This document shows positions 24,511-33,527 of a stretch of DNA of 64,000 bases, piece by piece. The stretch is from contig JAISLD010000028.1 in assembly GCA_031260665.1 (NCBI GenBank), positions 1 through 64,000 on the forward strand. Reading direction: 5' to 3'. Positions within the stretch are counted from its first letter, which is position 1. Every line of letters starts with the position of its first letter. The notes beneath the pieces were generated by a model that searched no databases, was not told the origin of the DNA, and was given only the letters and a program-made list of their open reading frames with translations. Source of the DNA: Oscillospiraceae bacterium. Its GTDB lineage: Bacteria; Bacillota; Clostridia; Oscillospirales; Ruminococcaceae. The position numbers were made by a program, and so were the translations under genes.

Positions 24511-24576
24511 ACTGTTAATAAGCACGATACGCGCCGTATATCGGCGAACAATCGGAATCGTGCGTTAACTTGCAGT
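24511..24576 (+). promoter_or_regulatory. Branched hairpin between rplB and rpsS
   Basis: An outer stem ACTG-TTAA with TTAA-CAGT (interrupted), a 7-bp stem GCACGAT (24522-24528)/ATCGTGC (24557-24563) and an inner CGCCG-TATAT-CGGCG (24532-24546) fill most of the gap. It has no T run and is unlikely to be a terminator. It could be an RNA processing or binding site. Confidence 0.5.
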
Positions 24577-24593
24577 GAAAGGATATTTTCTAA

Positions 24594-24872
24594 ATGAGCA
24601 GAAGCATCAAGAAAGGGCCTTACGTCCAAGAAGTGCTTTACAAGCGTGTCCGCGCCCTCAACGCGGCAAGCGAAAAGCGCGTCTTAAAGACGTGGAGTCG
24701 TTCCAGCACGATATTCCCTGAGTTCGTCGGGCACACGTTCGCGGTTCATGACGGACGGAAGCACGTGACTGTTTACGTCACGGAGGATATGGTAGGACAT
24801 AAACTCGGCGAGTTTGCGCCGACACGCACTTACCGCGGACACGCGGGGAGTAAAACCACCAACAAGAAATAG
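24594..24872 (+). CDS. rpsS: Ribosomal protein S19
   Basis: 30S head protein that contacts S13 and the A-site tRNA. The 92-residue product begins [11 protein letters not shown] and has [30 protein letters not shown] in overlapping conserved blocks, ending APTRTYRGH. Length is standard. GAAAGGA precedes ATG 24594. It is followed by rplV after 8 bases. Confidence 0.98.
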   Translation: MSRSIKKGPYVQEVLYKRVRALNAASEKRVLKTWSRSSTIFPEFVGHTFAVHDGRKHVTVYVTEDMVGHKLGEFAPTRTYRGHAGSKTTNKK

Positions 24873-24880
24873 GAGGGACT

Positions 24881-25225
24881 ATGACAGCGAAAGCAGAACT
24901 TAAGTCGCTGCGAATCTCCCCTCGCAAGGTGGGAGTCGTGCTTGACTTAATAAGAAACAAGCCCGTTGAAGAGGCGGTCGCAATCCTTCGGCACACACCC
25001 AAGGCAGCGTCTGAACCTATCGGGAAACTTCTCAAATCGGCAATGGCAAATGCCGAGAACAACAACAATATGATACTGTCAGAGTGCTATGTCAGCGAAT
25101 GTTTCGTCGGCGCAGGCACCACGCTGAAGCGTATTCGCCCGGTAAGCAAAGGCAGAGCGTATCGTATACTGAAGCGCACCTCGAATATCACGATTGAAAT
25201 AGCCGAGAAAGTGGAGGAGAAGTAA
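24881..25225 (+). CDS. rplV: Ribosomal protein L22
   Basis: Exit-tunnel protein whose beta-hairpin is a site of macrolide resistance mutations. The 114-residue product has [19 protein letters not shown] at the N terminus and the loop [19 protein letters not shown] (about residues 83-101). It has an AGGAGGG Shine-Dalgarno. Its stop overlaps the rpsC start by one base. Confidence 0.98.
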   Translation: MTAKAELKSLRISPRKVGVVLDLIRNKPVEEAVAILRHTPKAASEPIGKLLKSAMANAENNNNMILSECYVSECFVGAGTTLKRIRPVSKGRAYRILKRTSNITIEIAEKVEEK

Positions 25226-26271
25226 TGGGACAAAAAGTAAACCCCCACGGGCTTCGCGTCGGGATAATCAAGGACTGGGATTCACGTTGGTTCGCACCGA
25301 AAGCGACGTTCGGCGACACACTCGTTGAGGATTACAGAATCCGCGAGTATCTGCTGAACAAGACGTTCAAGTCGGACAAATCGCCCGTGCCTATGCGCCC
25401 CGGTATAGCAAACGTCGAAATCGAACGGACAGCGGCACAAATAAAGATAATCGTTCATACCGCAAAGCCCGGTGTTCTCATAGGACCGAAGGGCGCGGAA
25501 ATCGACCGTATGCGCAAGGATATCGAGAAAATCACAAAAGGGAAACCCGTGAACCTCAATATCGTTGAGATACGCGACCTCGACCTCAACGCACAGCTTG
25601 TAGCCGAGAATATCGCGCAACAACTTGAAGCACGCGTGTCTTTCAGACGCGCAATGAAGGGCGTTATCGGCAGAACAATGCGCGCGGGCGCAATGGGAAT
25701 CAAGACGATGGTGTCCGGCAGACTCGGCGGCGCGGAAATCGCGCGTTCAGAGAACTACCATGAGGGCACAATCCCGCTGCAGACACTTCGCGCCGACATC
25801 GACTACGGTGTGGCACGTGCCAACACAACTTACGGTGTTATCGGCGTCAAGGTTTGGATTTATAAGGGCGAAGTCCTCAAGGGTGCGGGCGGCGAACGCC
25901 AGATTGCGCAAAAACAAGAACAAAACAGACGCAGACGTCCTCAGGGCGACCGTCCTTTCGGCGACAGACCGAGCGGCGACCGTCGTGACGGCAATCGACC
26001 GGGCGGCGGCAGACCCGCGGGTCAAGGCGGCGGCGGTTATCGTGGCGGACAAGGCGGCGGTTACCAAGGCGGTCAGGGCGGCGGCTATCGTGGCGGACAA
26101 GGCGGCGGTGGTTATCAAGGCGGACAGGGCGGCGGTTATCGTGGCGGACAGGGCGGACAAAGCGCACCTCGCAGCGACTATCGTCCCGGTGACGGCGGCA
26201 CTCGCACACCTCAAACCGAAACCGCACCGGCAGAGACAACCGCACCGCAGAAAGAAGGAGGTAACGAATAG
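25225..26271 (+). CDS. rpsC: Ribosomal protein S3 with long Gly/Arg/Gln-rich C-terminal extension
   Basis: S3 lies at the mRNA entry channel. Residues 1 to about 220 are a normal S3, with KH-domain GPKG (87-90) and the conserved [20 protein letters not shown] segment split over residues 155-174. Normal S3 stops near 220. Here the protein goes on to 348, with a basic [10 protein letters not shown] segment, repeats of [15 protein letters not shown] type (about 262-312) and an acidic/Thr-rich end. The extension is encoded in frame and is followed by a normal Shine-Dalgarno inside its 3' end for rplP, so it is not a frameshift artefact. Such RGG/RG-type tails bind RNA in other proteins. Confidence 0.95.
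   Translation: MGQKVNPHGLRVGIIKDWDSRWFAPKATFGDTLVEDYRIREYLLNKTFKSDKSPVPMRPGIANVEIERTAAQIKIIVHTAKPGVLIGPKGAEIDRMRKDIEKITKGKPVNLNIVEIRDLDLNAQLVAENIAQQLEARVSFRRAMKGVIGRTMRAGAMGIKTMVSGRLGGAEIARSENYHEGTIPLQTLRADIDYGVARANTTYGVIGVKVWIYKGEVLKGAGGERQIAQKQEQNRRRRPQGDRPFGDRPSGDRRDGNRPGGGRPAGQGGGGYRGGQGGGYQGGQGGGYRGGQGGGGYQGGQGGGYRGGQGGQSAPRSDYRPGDGGTRTPQTETAPAETTAPQKEGGNE
26008..26160 (+). repeat. Coding tandem repeats in the rpsC tail
   Basis: Imperfect units of about 24-30 bases, such as GGCGGACAAGGCGGCGGTTA, encode alternating GGYRGGQ and GGYQGGQ modules. About five to six modules are present. Repeat number may vary between strains by slippage. Confidence 0.85.
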
Positions 26272-26693
26272 TGCTTCTTCCTAAGAGAGTAAAGTATCGC
26301 CGCCAACAACGCGGCAGAATGAAAGGCAAAGCAACCCGCGGCAACTTCGTCAGCAACGGCGAGTTCGGGCTTGCGGCACTTGAACCCGCGTGGATAACGT
26401 CAAACCAGATAGAGGCGGCTCGTATCGCGATGACGCGTTATATCAAGCGTGGCGGTCAAGTGTGGATAAAGATATTCCCCGATAAACCCGTGACGGAAAA
26501 ACCCGCCGAAACTCGTATGGGTTCAGGTAAAGGTTCGCCCGAATACTGGGTAGCCGTGGTGAAACCGGGTCGCGTGCTGTTTGAGATAGCGGGCGTTCCC
26601 GAAGAAACCGCGAAAGAAGCAATGCGTCTTGCGATGCACAAACTTCCTATCAAGTGCAAGTTTGTAAGCCGGGAGGAGGAGACAGCCCAGTGA
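26271..26693 (+). CDS. rplP: Ribosomal protein L16
   Basis: L16 organises the A-site region of the 50S subunit. The 140-residue product starts (GTG) [18 protein letters not shown] and has [21 protein letters not shown] and [23 protein letters not shown] 26271 overlaps the rpsC stop by one base and follows GAAGGAGG. The stop overlaps the rpmC start. Length is normal. Confidence 0.98.
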   Translation: MLLPKRVKYRRQQRGRMKGKATRGNFVSNGEFGLAALEPAWITSNQIEAARIAMTRYIKRGGQVWIKIFPDKPVTEKPAETRMGSGKGSPEYWVAVVKPGRVLFEIAGVPEETAKEAMRLAMHKLPIKCKFVSREEETAQ

Positions 26694-26905
26694 AAATAGC
26701 CAAAGAATTAAGAGAGCTCTCCGACCTGGAACTTAAAGAAAAAGTGACAGAGCTGAAAGCCGAGCTGTTCAACCTGCGGTTTCAGCACGCGGTGAACCAA
26801 CTTGAAAATCCGCAGCGTATCAAAGCGGTGAGAAAGCAAATCGCCGTTATCAAAACCGTACAGCGTGCCCGTGAACTTGCACCGCAAGCCACGGCGAAAG
26901 GTTAA
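26690..26905 (+). CDS. rpmC: Ribosomal protein L29
   Basis: Small helical exit-tunnel-rim protein. GTG 26690 gives 71 residues starting [18 protein letters not shown], the normal N terminus; the frame is open to 26654 but that part lies in rplP. It follows GGAGGAGG and overlaps the rplP stop by 4 bases. The motif [18 protein letters not shown] is typical of the family. Confidence 0.97.
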   Translation: MKIAKELRELSDLELKEKVTELKAELFNLRFQHAVNQLENPQRIKAVRKQIAVIKTVQRARELAPQATAKG

Positions 26906-26919
26906 GGGGGACAAGGACT

Positions 26920-27189
26920 TTGAGCGACATAAAACTCGAAAGAAATCTTAGAAAGACACGCGTAGGTAAAGTCGTGTCCGATAAGATGGAGAAAACCGTT
27001 GTTATCGCAATCGAGGACAACGTAAGACACCCCCTTTATAAAAAAATAGTAAAGCGCACCGTTAAACTGAAAGCGCACGACGAAGCAAACACGGCGCACA
27101 CAGGCGACACGGTCGAGGTGATGGAAACCCGCCCCATATCGAAAGAAAAACGCTGGCGTGTAACCAAAATCATCGAACGCGCTAAGTAA
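26920..27189 (+). CDS. rpsQ: Ribosomal protein S17
   Basis: OB-fold 30S body protein. The 89-residue product starts at TTG 26920 and has [20 protein letters not shown] and [20 protein letters not shown], ending [17 protein letters not shown]. It is preceded by a GGGGGACAAGG region that serves as Shine-Dalgarno. It stands 14 bases after rpmC and 26 bases before rplN. Nothing unusual is seen. Confidence 0.97.
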   Translation: MSDIKLERNLRKTRVGKVVSDKMEKTVVIAIEDNVRHPLYKKIVKRTVKLKAHDEANTAHTGDTVEVMETRPISKEKRWRVTKIIERAK

Positions 27190-27215
27190 CGCCGGAAAGG
27201 ACAGGTCATACTGCA

Positions 27216-27584
27216 ATGATTCAAATGCAAACACGCCTAAAGGTGGCGGACAACACCGGCGCGAAAGAACTGATGTGTATCCGAGTTCTCGGCGGCACAC
27301 GCAGACGTTACGCCAACATCGGCGACGTTATCGTCGCTTCGGTGAAGAAAGCGAATCCCGGCGGCACGGCAAAAAAAGGCGACGTCGTGAAGTGCGTTAT
27401 CGTTCGTTCCAAGACAGGTGTTCGCCGTGACGACGGCACCTATATCCGCTTCGACGAAAACGCGGCGGTTATCATCAGGGACGACAAGAATCCGAGAGGA
27501 ACTCGTATCTTTGGACCGGTCGCGCGTGAACTTCGCGAGAAAGAATACGTCAAGATTCTTTCCCTCGCGCCGGAAGTGCTGTGA
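27216..27584 (+). CDS. rplN: Ribosomal protein L14
   Basis: Intersubunit-bridge protein. The 122-residue product has [20 protein letters not shown] at the N terminus and [20 protein letters not shown] at the C terminus, both family hallmarks. GGAAAGGA precedes ATG 27216. Length equals the family norm. Confidence 0.98.
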   Translation: MIQMQTRLKVADNTGAKELMCIRVLGGTRRRYANIGDVIVASVKKANPGGTAKKGDVVKCVIVRSKTGVRRDDGTYIRFDENAAVIIRDDKNPRGTRIFGPVARELREKEYVKILSLAPEVL

Positions 27585-27596
27585 GGGGAGATTGAG

Positions 27597-27911
27597 ATGA
27601 ATAAACTTCATATTAAAAAAGGCGACGAGGTTGAGATAATCTCGGGTCGCGACAAAGGCAAAAAGGGCAAAGTGCTTGATGTTTCGATATCAGAACGCAA
27701 AGTCATCGTTGAGGGTCGCAACATTGTCACGAAGCACATGAAGCCGAGAAAGCAAGGTCAACTCGGCGGCATCGTGAAAGCGGAAGCCGCGCTCTACGCC
27801 GACAAGGTTCTCCCTATCTGCAACAAATGCGGCAAGGGCGTTCGTACAGGCAGCAAAATTGAGGGCGACAAGAAAATCCGCATCTGTAGAAAGTGCGGAA
27901 GCCCGGTTTAA
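27597..27911 (+). CDS. rplX: Ribosomal protein L24
   Basis: Assembly-initiating 50S protein with a KOW motif. The 104-residue product has KKGDEVEIISGRDKGKKGKV near the N terminus. A zinc-ribbon-like CNKCGKG...CRKCG pair sits near the C terminus, as in many L24 proteins. GAGGGGAG precedes the ATG. It is followed by a 125-base gap that contains the stem CAAGCTC/GAGCTTG (about 27992-28016) but no gene. Confidence 0.97.
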   Translation: MNKLHIKKGDEVEIISGRDKGKKGKVLDVSISERKVIVEGRNIVTKHMKPRKQGQLGGIVKAEAALYADKVLPICNKCGKGVRTGSKIEGDKKIRICRKCGSPV

Positions 27912-28036
27912 GAACACGTTTTCATATGTGCTGACATCATCTTTGCTCGCTAAGTTTTGCACTGTGAGAGTAAGTTCAAAGTTACCGTATGTGCAAGCTC
28001 GCCACAGACGTGAGCTTGTTACTGAAAGGAAAATTT

Positions 28037-28597
28037 ATGGCTGACACGACCAAACAGCCGGCAAGAGCGCGGAAACTCTACAGAGAAACCGTTTCTCCCG
28101 CCCTGTTTAAGAAATTCGGGTATGACAGCGTGATGCAGGTGCCCCGCATTGCCAAGATAGTCATCAACGTGGCTTGCGGTGAAGCGAAAGACAACCAGAA
28201 GCTTATCGACAACATCACAAACGACCTGAAACAAATCTCGGGACAGAAACCCGTCGTCTGCCGCGCAAAAAAGAGCGTGGCGAACTTCAAGCTCCGTGAA
28301 GGCAACATCATCGGACTGAAAGTCACCCTGAGAGGCGACACGATGTATGAGTTCCTCGACAGGTTCTTCAACGTCGCTCTGCCCCGTGTGCGCGACTTCC
28401 GCGGAATCAACCCGAACTCTTTTGACGGACGCGGCAACTACTCGGTCGGGATAAAAGAGCAACTGATATTCCCTGAAATCGAGTACGATAAAATTGACAA
28501 GGTTCGCGGAATGGACATCAACTTCGTCACCACCGCGAAGAACGACGAAGAAGCAAAAGAACTGCTCGCTCTTATGGGCGCGCCGTTCGCAAAGTGA
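28037..28597 (+). CDS. rplE: Ribosomal protein L5
   Basis: 5S rRNA-binding protein at the central protuberance. ATG 28037 gives 186 residues and follows GAAAGGA; the frame open to 27989 is rejected as leader. Motifs include the N-terminal [21 protein letters not shown] and later [17 protein letters not shown] and [19 protein letters not shown]. Length is normal. Confidence 0.97.
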   Translation: MADTTKQPARARKLYRETVSPALFKKFGYDSVMQVPRIAKIVINVACGEAKDNQKLIDNITNDLKQISGQKPVVCRAKKSVANFKLREGNIIGLKVTLRGDTMYEFLDRFFNVALPRVRDFRGINPNSFDGRGNYSVGIKEQLIFPEIEYDKIDKVRGMDINFVTTAKNDEEAKELLALMGAPFAK

Positions 28598-28610
28598 GGG
28601 GAGAATAACT

Positions 28611-28796
28611 GTGGCAAAGAAATCAATGATAGCGAAACAAAAGCGTACGGCAAAGTTCTCCACTCGCGCTTATAACCGCTGCAAAATCTGCGGCAGACCC
28701 CACTCGGTTCTCCGCAAGTTCGGCGTTTGCCGTATCTGCTTCAGAGAACTTGCCTATAAAGGGCAAATCCCAGGCGTTAAAAAGGCGTCGTGGTAA
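28611..28796 (+). CDS. rpsZ: Ribosomal protein S14, zinc-binding type
   Basis: The 61-residue short S14 with two CxxC pairs ([20 protein letters not shown]) that bind zinc. Many Firmicutes also carry a zinc-free S14 used under zinc starvation; none is in this window. Start GTG 28611 follows GAGGGGAG. The longer frame from 28494 overlaps rplE and is rejected. It lies between rplE and rpsH, the normal place. Confidence 0.97.
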   Translation: MAKKSMIAKQKRTAKFSTRAYNRCKICGRPHSVLRKFGVCRICFRELAYKGQIPGVKKASW

Positions 28797-28801
28797 ACCA
28801 A

Positions 28802-28833
28802 ACAATCGGCAGAGAACTTTCTCTGCAAATTGT
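28802..28833 (+). promoter_or_regulatory. Hairpin between rpsZ and rpsH
   Basis: GCAGAGAA (28809-28816) pairs perfectly with TTCTCTGC (28819-28826), extended by ACAAT/ATTGT across small internal loops. It occupies half of the 62-base gap before rpsH. In E. coli the S8 repressor site lies in the nearby L5 leader; equivalence is untested. Confidence 0.5.
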
Positions 28834-28858
28834 CACTTGAATAGCGGAGGAGCGTTCA

Positions 28859-29257
28859 ATGCAAATCACTGATACTATCGCAGATATGCTGACGAGAATC
28901 CGTAACGCCAATGCGGCAAAGCACCCCACCGTTGATGTGCCGGCTTCAAAAATGAAGAAACATATCGCGGAGATTCTCGTGGAAGAAGGTTACATCAAAA
29001 ACTTCCGCGTAATCGAGGACAGCAAGCAAGGCGTTATCAGAATCACACTCAGATATACTGAGAATAAGTCACAGGTCATTCAAGGTCTACGGAGAGTGTC
29101 AAAACCGGGGCTGCGTATCTATGCAAACTGCGAGGATATGCCCCGCGTGATGAGAGGACTCGGTATCGCAATCGTGTCCACCTCAAAAGGCATAATGACC
29201 GACAAGAAAGCCAGACAACAGCACGTCGGCGGGGAAGTCCTCGCTTATGTGTGGTAA
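28859..29257 (+). CDS. rpsH: Ribosomal protein S8
   Basis: Central 30S assembly protein that binds helix 21 of 16S rRNA and represses the spc operon in E. coli. The 132-residue protein starts [17 protein letters not shown] and ends with [20 protein letters not shown] and [16 protein letters not shown] precedes ATG 28859. Length is standard. Confidence 0.98.
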   Translation: MQITDTIADMLTRIRNANAAKHPTVDVPASKMKKHIAEILVEEGYIKNFRVIEDSKQGVIRITLRYTENKSQVIQGLRRVSKPGLRIYANCEDMPRVMRGLGIAIVSTSKGIMTDKKARQQHVGGEVLAYVW

Positions 29258-29278
29258 TTTAGGAGGGACTGAGGACTA

Positions 29279-29824
29279 ATGTCAAGAATTGGTAAGAAGC
29301 CGATACCTGTTCCCTCCGGCGTGTCTGTGGACATACAAGGGAACACCGTCACCGTGAAAGGACCTAAGGGTACGCTTTCAAGCACACTGAAACCCAAAGT
29401 TTCGGTGACACTTGAGGGCGACAACCTCATCGTTTCACGCGAGAACGACGAAAAAGAAGCGCGTTCGCTTCACGGACTCTCACGCACACTCGTCGCCAAT
29501 ATGGTTGAGGGCGTGTCTGTCGGGTTCAAGAAAGAGCTTGAGATAAACGGCGTGGGTTATCGCGCGGCAAAGCAAGGGAAAACCCTGACGCTTACGCTCG
29601 GATTTTCGCACCCCGTGACAGTTGACGACACGGACGACATCAGAACCGAGTCGCCCGCGCAAAACAAAATCATCGTGCTTGGCATTGACAAGCAAAAGGT
29701 TGGACAGTTCGCGGCGGAAATCCGCAGCAAACGTCCCCCCGAACCCTATAAGGGCAAGGGCGTCAAGTACGCAGGCGAAACGATAATCAGAAAAGAAGGA
29801 AAGGCGGGCAAAGGTAAGAAATGA
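29279..29824 (+). CDS. rplF: Ribosomal protein L6
   Basis: 50S protein near the factor-binding centre. The 181-residue product has [14 protein letters not shown] at the N terminus and the signature [10 protein letters not shown]-like [16 protein letters not shown] near the C terminus. AGGAGGGA precedes the ATG. Its stop overlaps rplR by 4 bases (ATGA). Confidence 0.98.
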   Translation: MSRIGKKPIPVPSGVSVDIQGNTVTVKGPKGTLSSTLKPKVSVTLEGDNLIVSRENDEKEARSLHGLSRTLVANMVEGVSVGFKKELEINGVGYRAAKQGKTLTLTLGFSHPVTVDDTDDIRTESPAQNKIIVLGIDKQKVGQFAAEIRSKRPPEPYKGKGVKYAGETIIRKEGKAGKGKK

Positions 29825-30180
29825 TTAAAATTATTGACAAAAACAAAAGCCGCCTTAAACGCCACGTTCGCGTACGCGCAAAAATCAGCGGCACAGCCGA
29901 GCGTCCTCGTCTTTCTGTTTTCCGTTCCAACAAGAACATCTACGCCCAACTCGTTGACGACGTGAACGGCGTGACCTTGGCGGCTGCCGCCTCGAACGAG
30001 AAAGACATTGCGACATACGGCGGCAACAAAGACGCCGCAAAAGCGATTGGTCTTTTAATCGCGAAACGCGGCATTGAAAAAGGCATCTCTACGGTCGTGT
30101 TTGACCGTTCGGGATATATCTACCACGGACGTGTCGCGGCACTGGCAGACGGTGCACGTGAGGGCGGACTTAAATTCTGA
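29821..30180 (+). CDS. rplR: Ribosomal protein L18
   Basis: 5S rRNA-binding protein. The 119-residue product has [20 protein letters not shown] and [12 protein letters not shown], and ends [16 protein letters not shown], the common C terminus. ATG 29821 overlaps the rplF stop. It is followed by rpsE after 14 bases. Confidence 0.98.
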   Translation: MIKIIDKNKSRLKRHVRVRAKISGTAERPRLSVFRSNKNIYAQLVDDVNGVTLAAAASNEKDIATYGGNKDAAKAIGLLIAKRGIEKGISTVVFDRSGYIYHGRVAALADGAREGGLKF

Positions 30181-30194
30181 CGGAGGATAATGCT

Positions 30195-30695
30195 TTGGCA
30201 CTTTTAGACGCAAACGACTATCAGCTGACCGAAACTGTAGTCCACATCAACCGCGTATCCAAGACCGTCAAGGGCGGCAGAATAATGAAGATGTCCGCTT
30301 TGGTGGTTGTCGGCAACGGCAACGGTGTGGTCGGCTACGGTATGGGCAAGTCGAACGAAGTTCCTGACGCTATCCGCAAGGGAATTGAGGACGCGAAGAA
30401 GAATCTTGTTCAGATAACGCTGAAAGGCACATCAATCCCGCATGAAGTCGTCGGCAAGTACGGCGCGGGCGCAGTTCTTATGAAACCCGCCCCCGAAGGT
30501 ACAGGCGTTATCGCAGGCGCGACTGTTCGCGCTGTGGTTGAGGCGGCAGGGATTAAAGACATTCGTACCAAGTCGCTCCGCTCGAACAACCCGATAAACG
30601 TCGTTCGTGCGACAGTTCAGGGCTTGTCGGCAGTGCGCGGCGCGGAAGAAGTCGCGGCGATTCGCGGCAAGACTGTTCGCGAACTGTTTGTGTGA
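30195..30695 (+). CDS. rpsE: Ribosomal protein S5
   Basis: 30S protein important for accuracy and mRNA unwinding. The 166-residue product starts at TTG 30195 after CGGAGG. It has [22 protein letters not shown] in overlapping segments, [18 protein letters not shown] and [17 protein letters not shown]. The N terminus lacks the longer basic extension seen in some species. Length is normal. Confidence 0.98.
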   Translation: MALLDANDYQLTETVVHINRVSKTVKGGRIMKMSALVVVGNGNGVVGYGMGKSNEVPDAIRKGIEDAKKNLVQITLKGTSIPHEVVGKYGAGAVLMKPAPEGTGVIAGATVRAVVEAAGIKDIRTKSLRSNNPINVVRATVQGLSAVRGAEEVAAIRGKTVRELFV

Positions 30696-30709
30696 CAAGG
30701 AGAAATACG

Positions 30710-30892
30710 ATGGCATTTGAGATAAAACTGACAAAATCGTTGAACGGCAGGAAGAAAAGCCACATTGCAACCGCAAAGTCGCTTGGACTGACGAAAATCG
30801 GCAAAACCACCGTGCAACCCGACAACGACGCGACACGCGGCAAGCTGAGCCACATCGGTTATCTTGTCAGCGTGAAAGAAGTTTCCGCTTGA
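30710..30892 (+). CDS. rpmD: Ribosomal protein L30
   Basis: Small 50S protein present in most Firmicutes. ATG 30710, preceded by AAGGAG, gives 60 residues starting [20 protein letters not shown]. The typical [20 protein letters not shown] follows. An upstream in-frame ATG at 30692 overlaps the rpsE stop and lacks a Shine-Dalgarno. Confidence 0.96.
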   Translation: MAFEIKLTKSLNGRKKSHIATAKSLGLTKIGKTTVQPDNDATRGKLSHIGYLVSVKEVSA

Positions 30893-30920
30893 ATCGGAAC
30901 GGAAAGGATACTCACTTAGT

Positions 30921-31388
30921 ATGAAATTACACGAATTATCCCCCTCCGCCGGTTCAAACCGCGAAACCAAACGTATCGGACGCGGTCACGGTTCCGGTTG
31001 GGGAAAAACAGCGGGTAAAGGGCACAAAGGTCAGTGGGCGCGTTCCGGTGGGGGCGTTCGTCCCGGATTTGAAGGCGGTCAGACCACCCTTGCTCGCCGC
31101 ACACCGAAGCGTGGCTTCAACAACCACTTCGCGATTCACTACGCTGTCATCAACCTGCACGACCTTGAGGATAGATTTGAAGCGGGTACAGAGATAACCG
31201 ACGAATTCCTCAAGTCAATCGGGCTTATCAAGAAGCAGCCCGACGGAGTTAAGCTTCTCGCGCGAGGTGAAGTGACGAAGGCGTTCAACGTGAAGCTGAC
31301 CGCAGTATCTGCAGCCGCAAAGGCGAAGATAATAGCGGCGGGAGGCACAGTCACCGACATAGAGCAAACCGAAAAGACCGAGGCGTAA
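30921..31388 (+). CDS. rplO: Ribosomal protein L15
   Basis: Late assembly protein of the 50S subunit. The 155-residue product has a Gly/Arg-rich N-terminal region, [20 protein letters not shown], then [20 protein letters not shown], and a globular C terminus. GGAAAGGA precedes ATG 30921. A 155-base gap follows before secY. Confidence 0.98.
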   Translation: MKLHELSPSAGSNRETKRIGRGHGSGWGKTAGKGHKGQWARSGGGVRPGFEGGQTTLARRTPKRGFNNHFAIHYAVINLHDLEDRFEAGTEITDEFLKSIGLIKKQPDGVKLLARGEVTKAFNVKLTAVSAAAKAKIIAAGGTVTDIEQTEKTEA

Positions 31389-31431
31389 TCAGTTGCGCCA
31401 ATGCGGTGCTTTTGGAAAGGCTTTTTGAGCG

Positions 31432-31467
31432 ATGAAACTTGTTAAAACTGTTTCTTTGCCCCTTTAG
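31432..31467 (+). other. Possible 11-codon leader ORF upstream of secY
   Basis: ATG 31432 to TAG 31467 encodes MKLVKTVSLPL. It sits 13 bases after a GGAAAGG. The same GGAAAGG element occurs two more times in this gap, the last being the secY ribosome-binding site. Translation is unproven, and chance is a real alternative at this length. Confidence 0.2.
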
Positions 31468-31543
31468 CCTTAGGAAAGGCAAACAACGCTTCGCCCAAGT
31501 CGGTTAAAGCGTGTGGCAATGCCTTTGGAAAGGTAAATCAAAA

Positions 31544-32836
31544 ATGTTTGAAGTCTTCGGCAACGCGTGGAAAGTCCCCGACCTACGCCGCAAGATGCTT
31601 TACACGGTGATGATACTCGTTGTGTTTAGGCTCGGCTCGTCAATATTCGTGCCGTTCCTTGACCCGACAAGAATCGCCGCTCTTGTCGGCGAGGGAACTC
31701 TCCTCGAGTTTATGAACACTATCACGGGCGGTGCGCTTGGCAACGGAACCTTGTTTGCGATGTCGATCACGCCGTTTATCAACGCGTCTATCATTATGCA
31801 GCTGCTTGTGGTGGCTCTTCCTCCTCTCGAGCGTATCCAAAAAGAGGGCGACGAGGGGCGAAAGAAAATCAACACCATAACCAAGTTTGTCGCTCTCGGT
31901 ATCGCGTTGTTCCAAGCGAGCGCGTTCTATATCAGCCTGCGCAACTATGGCGCGGTGACCTATACAGACGGCGTCAGCGGATTTATCGCGATGATAACGA
32001 TTGTCGGCAGTTTCGCGGCGGGTGCGTCGCTTATTATCTGGCTTGGCGACCGTATCAGCGAGAACGGTATCGGCAACGGCGTGTCAATGCTGCTGTTTGC
32101 CGGTATAGTTTCGAGAATACCGAACAGCATAATGGGCTTGTTCAAGCAAATGTCCGTTGAAAGAACACAGAACTATGTTCTCGTTCCGCTCATTCTCGTT
32201 ATCTATATCGCGATGATTGCCTTTGTTGTTCTTATGACACAGGCGGAGCGAAGAATTCCCGTGCAGTACGCCAAACGTGTGGTCGGGCGCAAGATGTACG
32301 GCGGTCAGTCGTCGCATATACCGATAAAGGTTGCAATGGCGGGCGTTATGCCGATTATCTTCGCAATGTCGATAATGTCGCTTCCGCAAACGATTCTTTA
32401 CTTCTTCGGCATTGACGGCAACAAAGAAGGATTCTGGGACGGGTTCTTACGCGCATTCAACCAGAATACCCTCATATACGGCGTGCTGTATTTTGTGATG
32501 ATTATAGGGTTCAACTACTTCTATATCGCAATGCAGTATAACCCCGTTGAAATCGCCAATAACCTGAAGAAAAACAACGGCGCAATCCCGGGTATTCGTC
32601 CCGGCAAACCGACCAGCGACTTTATTCAAAGTTCGCTGTCGAAAATCACGCTCATCGGCGCGATATTCCTTGGTTTTATCGCGATATTCCCGATTATCTT
32701 TACGAATGTCACCAAGGTGAGCGGACTTGCAATGGGCGGTACAACGCTGCTTATCGTGGTCGGCGTCGCACTTGAAACCGTTCGTACACTCGAGAGTATG
32801 ACGATGATGCGCAGCCACAAAGGTTTTCTTGAATAA
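31544..32836 (+). CDS. secY: Preprotein translocase subunit SecY
   Basis: The membrane channel of the Sec translocon, 430 residues with ten predicted transmembrane segments. The N terminus FGNAWKVPDLRRKMLYT, the plug-region GGALGNGTLFAMSITPFINASIIMQL in pieces, and the cytoplasmic RRIPVQYAKRVVG loop are all present. ATG 31544 follows GGAAAGG; the frame open to 31511 is rejected. It lies between rplO and adk, the usual Firmicutes order. SecE and SecG are not in the window. Confidence 0.98.
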   Translation: MFEVFGNAWKVPDLRRKMLYTVMILVVFRLGSSIFVPFLDPTRIAALVGEGTLLEFMNTITGGALGNGTLFAMSITPFINASIIMQLLVVALPPLERIQKEGDEGRKKINTITKFVALGIALFQASAFYISLRNYGAVTYTDGVSGFIAMITIVGSFAAGASLIIWLGDRISENGIGNGVSMLLFAGIVSRIPNSIMGLFKQMSVERTQNYVLVPLILVIYIAMIAFVVLMTQAERRIPVQYAKRVVGRKMYGGQSSHIPIKVAMAGVMPIIFAMSIMSLPQTILYFFGIDGNKEGFWDGFLRAFNQNTLIYGVLYFVMIIGFNYFYIAMQYNPVEIANNLKKNNGAIPGIRPGKPTSDFIQSSLSKITLIGAIFLGFIAIFPIIFTNVTKVSGLAMGGTTLLIVVGVALETVRTLESMTMMRSHKGFLE

Positions 32837-32897
32837 ACAACAGCGTGAGGGTAGGCGCTCATCGCCTGCCCTCAGCTGAAACAATTACGGAGGAAAT

Positions 32898-33527
32898 ATG
32901 AAACTGATATTTTTAGGCGCGCCGGGTTCCGGAAAAGGCACACAGGCGGAAGTCGTAACCAACAAATACGGAATCCCCTCCGTGTCAACAGGGAACATTC
33001 TCCGTGAAGCGGTGAAGAACGGCACAAAGTCGGGACTTGAAGCGAAGAAGTATATGGACGCCGGCGACTTAGTGCCGGATTCTGTCGTTATCGGAATACT
33101 TAAAGACAAGATTGCGGGCGACGACTGCAAAAACGGCTTCATTCTCGACGGGTTCCCGAGAACCGTGGCGCAAGCCGAGGCTCTCGAGGAAATGGGCGTT
33201 GAAATCGACAAGGTGGTCAACATAAGCGTGGCTGACGAGAAAATCGCGGGACGTATGGGCGACCGCCGTGTCTGTCAAGACTGCGGCGCGTCTTACAGCG
33301 TGACGTACAAACCCCCGAAAGCCGAGGGTGTTTGCGACTCGTGCGGCGGCAAAGTGGCGCAGCGTGACGACGACAAACCCGAAACGGTGAAGTCGCGCCT
33401 TGCGATATATCACGACAAAACCGCTCCGCTGATTGGTTTCTACGAAAAACGCGGCAAACTTGTCACCGTTGAGGGGCAGGAAGAAATCGCCGATACATCG
33501 AAACTCGTGTTCGCGGCATTAGAATGA
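32898..33527 (+). CDS. adk: Adenylate kinase
   Basis: Interconverts ATP plus AMP with two ADP. The 209-residue long form has the P-loop GAPGSGKGTQ, the AMP site DGFPRTVAQAEAL and a zinc-type lid with four cysteines (CQDC and CDSC, about residues 130-153). GGAGGA precedes ATG 32898. Its end overlaps map by 4 bases. Confidence 0.97.
   Translation: MKLIFLGAPGSGKGTQAEVVTNKYGIPSVSTGNILREAVKNGTKSGLEAKKYMDAGDLVPDSVVIGILKDKIAGDDCKNGFILDGFPRTVAQAEALEEMGVEIDKVVNISVADEKIAGRMGDRRVCQDCGASYSVTYKPPKAEGVCDSCGGKVAQRDDDKPETVKSRLAIYHDKTAPLIGFYEKRGKLVTVEGQEEIADTSKLVFAALE

Noticed and set aside
25747-26356. Long minus- and plus-strand ORFs overlapping the 3' end of rpsC
   Set aside because: They are frame shadows of the repetitive Gly-rich tail; their products are low-complexity Ala/Thr/Arg or Arg/Asp strings without start signals.
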